64,000 nucleotides of DNA from JANMDN01 sp031376285 (GTDB taxonomy: Bacteria > Actinomycetota > Thermoleophilia > Miltoncostaeales > Miltoncostaeaceae), in NCBI GenBank assembly GCA_031376285.1, contig JANMDN010000041.1:1-64000 (forward strand). Direction: 5' to 3'. Both the position numbers and the translations under genes were made by a program. This document shows, piece after piece, positions 60,385 through 64,000 of this stretch (positions within the stretch are counted from its first letter, which is position 1; each line of letters opens with the position of its first letter). The notes under the pieces were generated by a model. The model ran no database searches. It was not told the DNA's origin and saw only the letters and a program-made list of their open reading frames with translations.

Positions 60385-60404
60385 CGTTCTCGAGGACGAA
60401 CACC

Positions 60405-61547
60405 GTGATCCCCAACGCCAACACACTCGACCGCGGCCGCCCCGTGCGCGCCAGATCCGCCCCTGAGCGCCGGGGCGTCGATGCCATCCGCCTCAACGTC
60501 ACCGACGAGGTGAACGTCGGCTACCTGAGCTACAGCCGCTTCGTCGCGATCGTCCTCGAACGGGCGATTGCCCACTCGCGGAGCTTTGGCTGGACGACGT
60601 CGGTCAGCTCGCTCAACGCCATCCTTCCCGGAGCGCTCGCGACCGAACGCGACGGAAAATGGCAGGCCGCAATCATCGACATGGACGACGCGACGACTGG
60701 CCCCGTCGTCGCGCTCGTTGGCCTGCGCCGAGGTTGGCTCGAGCTACGCGTCGCCGCCGATGATCGGGCCGATCTTGTTCGAGCGCGCGACTGGATCCGT
60801 GAGCGCTTCCCCAGGGCTCAGACCCGCGAGGATCACCGCGTCGCAGCCACCTTCTGTTCGCGCGGTGACCACGGCGCGAACCTCTCCTCGCGTCGCCTCG
60901 AGGTGCCCACGTGGGCATCGGTCCGGGACAACTACTCGGCGACTGTTGTCGGGGCGTTGGACCGTCTCGTGGCGAGCGGACCTGAGCTTGCCGCACGCGG
61001 GAAGCTCCTGCTGTGGCACGGACCTCCCGGAACCGGAAAAACGAATGCGCTGCGCGCGCTCGCCTGGGAATGGCGAGCGTGGTGCGGGCTGCACTACATC
61101 ACCGATCCCGAGGTGCTCCTCGGCGGCCCAACCGGGTACCTCACCGACCTCATCGCTCCCGACGACGATGACGAGCGCTGGCGCCTGCTCGTCCTCGAAG
61201 ACACCGGCGAGTTGCTCACGTTCGATGCCAAGGAGCGGTCCGGGCAGGGGCTTGGGCGGCTGCTCAACATGGTCGACGGCATTCTGGGTCAGGGCTCTCA
61301 GACGCTCGTGCTCGTCACGACCAACGAGGAGGTCTCGCGTCTGCACCCGGCCGCGTCGCGACCCGGACGTTGTGCGGCCGAGGTCGAGTTCACCGAGCTC
61401 GGCGCGGAGGAGGCGTCGCGATGGCTTGTTCGAAACGGACAGGACGCGCAAACCGACGAACCGGCCACCCTCGCCGACCTCTACGGCGCGCTCTACGGAG
61501 CTCCGATCAGAAAACCGGCGCGCCCGCGGGTCGGTTTCGTGCGCTGA
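60405..61547 (+). CDS. AAA ATPase, DUF5925 family
   Basis: A protein of 380 residues from a GTG at 60405 that follows GAGGAC. The N-terminal 170 residues are family-specific (DUF5925). The AAA domain has Walker A GPPGTGKT, Walker B LLVLEDTGE, sensor 1 VTTNEE and an arginine-finger-like SRPGR. Role unknown in any species I know of. A start at 60345 would translate through the terminator-like hairpin, so it is less likely. Confidence 0.85.
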   Translation: MIPNANTLDRGRPVRARSAPERRGVDAIRLNVTDEVNVGYLSYSRFVAIVLERAIAHSRSFGWTTSVSSLNAILPGALATERDGKWQAAIIDMDDATTGPVVALVGLRRGWLELRVAADDRADLVRARDWIRERFPRAQTREDHRVAATFCSRGDHGANLSSRRLEVPTWASVRDNYSATVVGALDRLVASGPELAARGKLLLWHGPPGTGKTNALRALAWEWRAWCGLHYITDPEVLLGGPTGYLTDLIAPDDDDERWRLLVLEDTGELLTFDAKERSGQGLGRLLNMVDGILGQGSQTLVLVTTNEEVSRLHPAASRPGRCAAEVEFTELGAEEASRWLVRNGQDAQTDEPATLADLYGALYGAPIRKPARPRVGFVR

Positions 61548-61611
61548 CGCGCAGCATTTCTTGCATCAAGGCTCGCCTCGGGGGCCCTCACAAAGTAACG
61601 TTTGCCACGAG

Positions 61612-62841
61612 ATGCCCCGTACCTTTGCCATGGTCCTCGCCGGCGGTGAGGGAAAGCGACTTTGGCCGCTCACTGCTGACCGCGCCAAACCAGCCGTGCC
61701 GTTCGGTGGAAACTATCGGCTGATCGATTTCGCGCTGTCGAATTTGGTCAACGGGGGGTCGCGCCACATCGCGGTCCTGACCCAGTACAAGAGCCACAGC
61801 CTGGACCGCCATCTCGCGACCAGCTGGCGCCTCTCGCCCCTCCTCGGCCAGTACGTCACTCCGGTGCCCGCCCAAATGCGACGCGGTCCCCGCTGGTTCG
61901 CCGGCTCCGCCGACGCCATCTTCCAGAACCTGAACCTCATCTTCGACGAACGGCCCGAGCACGTTTTCGTCTTCGGAGCCGATCACATCTACCGGATGGA
62001 CCCGCAGCAGATGCTCGAAGCGCACCTCGCCTCAGGTGCTTCGGTTACCGTCGCCGGCATTCGTGTACCGCTCGCAGAGGCCGACCAGTTCGGCATCATC
62101 GAACTCGGCCCAGACGGCCGGACCATCGAGGACTTTCGGGAGAAACCCACCGACGCCGTCGGCCTCGCGGACGCCCCAGACCAAGTGCTCGCCTCGATGG
62201 GGAACTACATCTTTTCGACACCAGCCCTCATCGAGGCCGTGACTCGCGACGAAGCGCACGAGACCTCTCGCCACGACGTCGGGGGCAACATCATCCCGAT
62301 GCTCGTCGCTCGCGGCGAGGCCGCCGTGTGGGACTACTCCACGAGCACCGTTCCGGGCATTACCGAGCGGGAGCACGGCTACTGGCGGGACGTTGGGACG
62401 CTTGATTCCTACTACGACGCGCAGATGGACCTCACGAGTGTCGACCCCGTGTTCAGCCTCTACAACGAGGACTGGCCGATCCTGACGCTGCCCGACGCCT
62501 TGCCACCGGCGAAGTTCGTCCACGAATCACCCGGGCGGGTCGGCATGGCGCTCGACTCGCTCGTGTGCGCCGGGGTTGTGGTTTCCGGAGGCTCGGCCCG
62601 CGGCTCGGTGCTGTCGCCGGGCGTGCGAATCCACTCGCGCGCCGACGTCTCGAACAGCGTCCTGATGCACGGCGTGGACGTCGGCCGCGACGCTGTCGTT
62701 CGTCGCGCGATCATCGACAAGAACGTTCGCATCGCCCCGAAAGCCCAGATCGGTGTCGATCCGGAGGCTGACCGGGCGCGCTTCACGATCACCGACGCCG
62801 GAATCGTGGTGGTCGGCAAGGGAGCCAATGTCGAGGCGTGA
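61612..62841 (+). CDS. glgC: Glucose-1-phosphate adenylyltransferase
   Basis: An enzyme of 409 residues making ADP-glucose for glycogen. The N-terminal LAGGEGKRLWPLTADRAKPAVPF, the YRLIDFALSN and HIYRMD segments and the allosteric/catalytic EKP and GNYIF regions are in place. A left-handed beta-helix ends the protein. The ATG at 61612 is fixed by homology; the same frame is open much further upstream, but that is a shadow of the DUF5925 gene. It overlaps glgA by 14 nt. Confidence 0.95.
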   Translation: MPRTFAMVLAGGEGKRLWPLTADRAKPAVPFGGNYRLIDFALSNLVNGGSRHIAVLTQYKSHSLDRHLATSWRLSPLLGQYVTPVPAQMRRGPRWFAGSADAIFQNLNLIFDERPEHVFVFGADHIYRMDPQQMLEAHLASGASVTVAGIRVPLAEADQFGIIELGPDGRTIEDFREKPTDAVGLADAPDQVLASMGNYIFSTPALIEAVTRDEAHETSRHDVGGNIIPMLVARGEAAVWDYSTSTVPGITEREHGYWRDVGTLDSYYDAQMDLTSVDPVFSLYNEDWPILTLPDALPPAKFVHESPGRVGMALDSLVCAGVVVSGGSARGSVLSPGVRIHSRADVSNSVLMHGVDVGRDAVVRRAIIDKNVRIAPKAQIGVDPEADRARFTITDAGIVVVGKGANVEA

Positions 62842-64000
62842 CCCGCTCGCGGTGGCGCTCCTCACACGCGAGTACCCGCCTGAGGTCTACGGCGGAGCCG
62901 GGGTTCACGTCGAGTACCTTGCTCGCGAACTCCACAAACTCGCGAACGTCAGCGTTCACTGTTGGGGCGCCGAGCGCTCCGCCGACGCCCAACCTGGCGT
63001 CCACGCCCACCAGCCATGGACGGCACTCACCGGCGAGGCATTCGGCGCCGCACTCCAGGCGGTGTCCATCAACCTCACGATGGCCGCGGCAGTCAGCGGC
63101 GCGAACGTCGTTCACAGCCACACCTGGTACGCGAACTTCGGGGGGCACCTCGCCAAGCTGATCCACGGGGCCGCCCACGTGGCCACCGTCCACAGCCTCG
63201 AGCCGATGCGCCCGTGGAAGGCCGAACAGCTCGGCGGGGGCTACGCGCTCTCGAGCTTCTGCGAGCGGACCGGGCTCGAGGGGGCCGACGCGGTGATCGC
63301 CGTCTCAGGTGAGATGCGCCGCGACATTCTCAGCTGCTACCCGGGGATCGAGCCCGGCCGGGTGCGGGTGATCCACAACGGCATCGACGCCGACGAGTAC
63401 ACCCCCGACCGGGCAAGTGACGTCCTGGAGCGGTACCGCATCGACCCTGCGGCCCCGAGCGTCGTCTTCGTCGGTCGGATCACCCGGCAGAAGGGCCTCA
63501 CCTATCTCCTCGACGCGGCCCTTGCGATCGATCCCTCGGCTCAGCTCGTGCTCTGCGCCGGGGCGCCCGATACCCCCGAGATCGGCGCCGAGATCGCCGC
63601 GAAGGTCGAGGTCGTCCGCGCCACCCGAGGTAACGTCATCTGGCTCGACCAGATGCTCGCAAAGCGTGAGGTGATCCAGATCCTCAGTCACGCCACGGTG
63701 TTCGTGTGCCCGTCGATCTATGAGCCGCTCGGGATCGTGAACCTCGAAGCGATGGCGTGTGAGACCGCCGTCGTCGCAACCCGGACCGGAGGCATTCCCG
63801 AGGTGGTTGTCGACGGCGCCACGGGCCTCCTCATCCCATTCGAGCCGATTTCAGATGTGGAGCGTGAGCCGGTCGATCGAGATGCCTTCGCCCGCGACAT
63901 CGCGGAGCGTGTCAACGCGCTCCTGGCCGATCCCGCGCTCGCCCACACGTTCGGCGAGGCCGGCCGGCGCCGCGCGATCGAGGCATTCGGGTGGGACGGG
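62828..64000 (+). CDS. glgA: Glycogen synthase, actinobacterial type (partial)
   Basis: The first 391 residues of a GT-B glycosyltransferase that runs off the right edge. It starts with ATG at 62828 inside the end of glgC. The N-terminal donor loop reads TREYPPEVYGGAGVHVEYL. Further on come SHTWYANFGGHLAKL, FVGRITRQKGLTYLLDA and the EPLGIVNLEAMACE nucleotide-sugar motif. The family uses ADP-glucose, which glgC supplies. Confidence 0.93.
   Translation, partial: MSRRDPLAVALLTREYPPEVYGGAGVHVEYLARELHKLANVSVHCWGAERSADAQPGVHAHQPWTALTGEAFGAALQAVSINLTMAAAVSGANVVHSHTWYANFGGHLAKLIHGAAHVATVHSLEPMRPWKAEQLGGGYALSSFCERTGLEGADAVIAVSGEMRRDILSCYPGIEPGRVRVIHNGIDADEYTPDRASDVLERYRIDPAAPSVVFVGRITRQKGLTYLLDAALAIDPSAQLVLCAGAPDTPEIGAEIAAKVEVVRATRGNVIWLDQMLAKREVIQILSHATVFVCPSIYEPLGIVNLEAMACETAVVATRTGGIPEVVVDGATGLLIPFEPISDVEREPVDRDAFARDIAERVNALLADPALAHTFGEAGRRRAIEAFGWDG

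Noticed and set aside
60568..61611. A long N-terminal extension of glgC
   Set aside because: The frame stays open through the DUF5925 gene, but the sequence before MPRTFAMVLAGG is Arg/Ser-rich and unlike any GlgC.

Overview
The window is high-GC bacterial chromosome with actinobacterial traits: a CarD-type regulator, a DUF2469 protein, a DUF5925 AAA ATPase, actinobacterial GlgC/GlgA, and frequent GTG starts with 4-nt start/stop overlaps. It also keeps a gene order familiar from Bacillus: folP-folB-folK, coaX, dusB, lysS, clpC, radA, yacL, ispD, ispF, cysS, rlmB and a Spo0H-like sigH. Together these suggest a deep-branching actinobacterium, perhaps class Thermoleophilia. That placement is inference; there is no rRNA gene here.

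Layout. (1) 1-1650: sparse sequence with a gene start leaving the left edge and one weak hypothetical gene. (2) 1651-10033: an accessory island inserted in the anticodon loop of a tRNA-Thr(TGT) gene. The 5' half of the broken gene survives at 9990-10033 and the 3' half at 1651-1690, with a 10-bp direct repeat (GCCGCTTACA) at both edges. Inside are three tandem units, each with its own full-length tRNA-Thr(TGT) copy next to a core remnant and a similar outer end. Cargo: a Fic protein; a MntA-HepT toxin-antitoxin pair with an ApeA-like HEPN protein; and a DUF433/DUF5615 remnant, small hypotheticals, a GyrI-like protein and an AbiE module whose toxin gene is frameshifted. No integrase is present. 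(3) 10.0-16.6 kb: secreted and lipoprotein hypotheticals, then sigH, rlmB, cysS, ispF, a PHP phosphatase and ispD on the minus strand, with a DUF72 gene on the plus strand at 16.6-17.4 kb. (4) 17.4-22.5 kb: a sugar-nucleotide operon (lhgO, rfbF, an SDR epimerase, rfbC, an NAD-binding SAF-domain protein) lying between yacL and ispD. (5) 22.7-29.7 kb: yacL, carD, radA, clpC and an S18-like ribosomal protein with an acidic tail. (6) 29.7-48.8 kb: a surface block with two paralogous SdrD-type B-domain proteins, one of 826 residues and one of about 4292 residues with about 24 B-like domains, then an MFS transporter, a lipoprotein and a beta-helix lipoprotein. (7) 49-55.6 kb: lysS, greA, dusB, coaX, DUF2469, a zincin-like metallopeptidase, folK, folB, folP. 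(8) 55.7-64 kb: an MMPL transporter, an aminotransferase remnant, a TetR regulator with operators, tag, a DUF5925 ATPase behind a terminator-like leader hairpin, glgC, and glgA running off the right edge.

The core genes form mostly minus-strand, translationally coupled operons for translation, isoprenoid precursors, folate and CoA synthesis, and proteolysis. The accessory DNA sits in three blocks that interrupt this backbone: the tRNA-Thr island, the sugar operon and the giant-protein block. The strongest candidate for something undescribed is the tRNA-Thr island, whose tandem units each appear to bring a replacement tRNA for the gene they disrupt.
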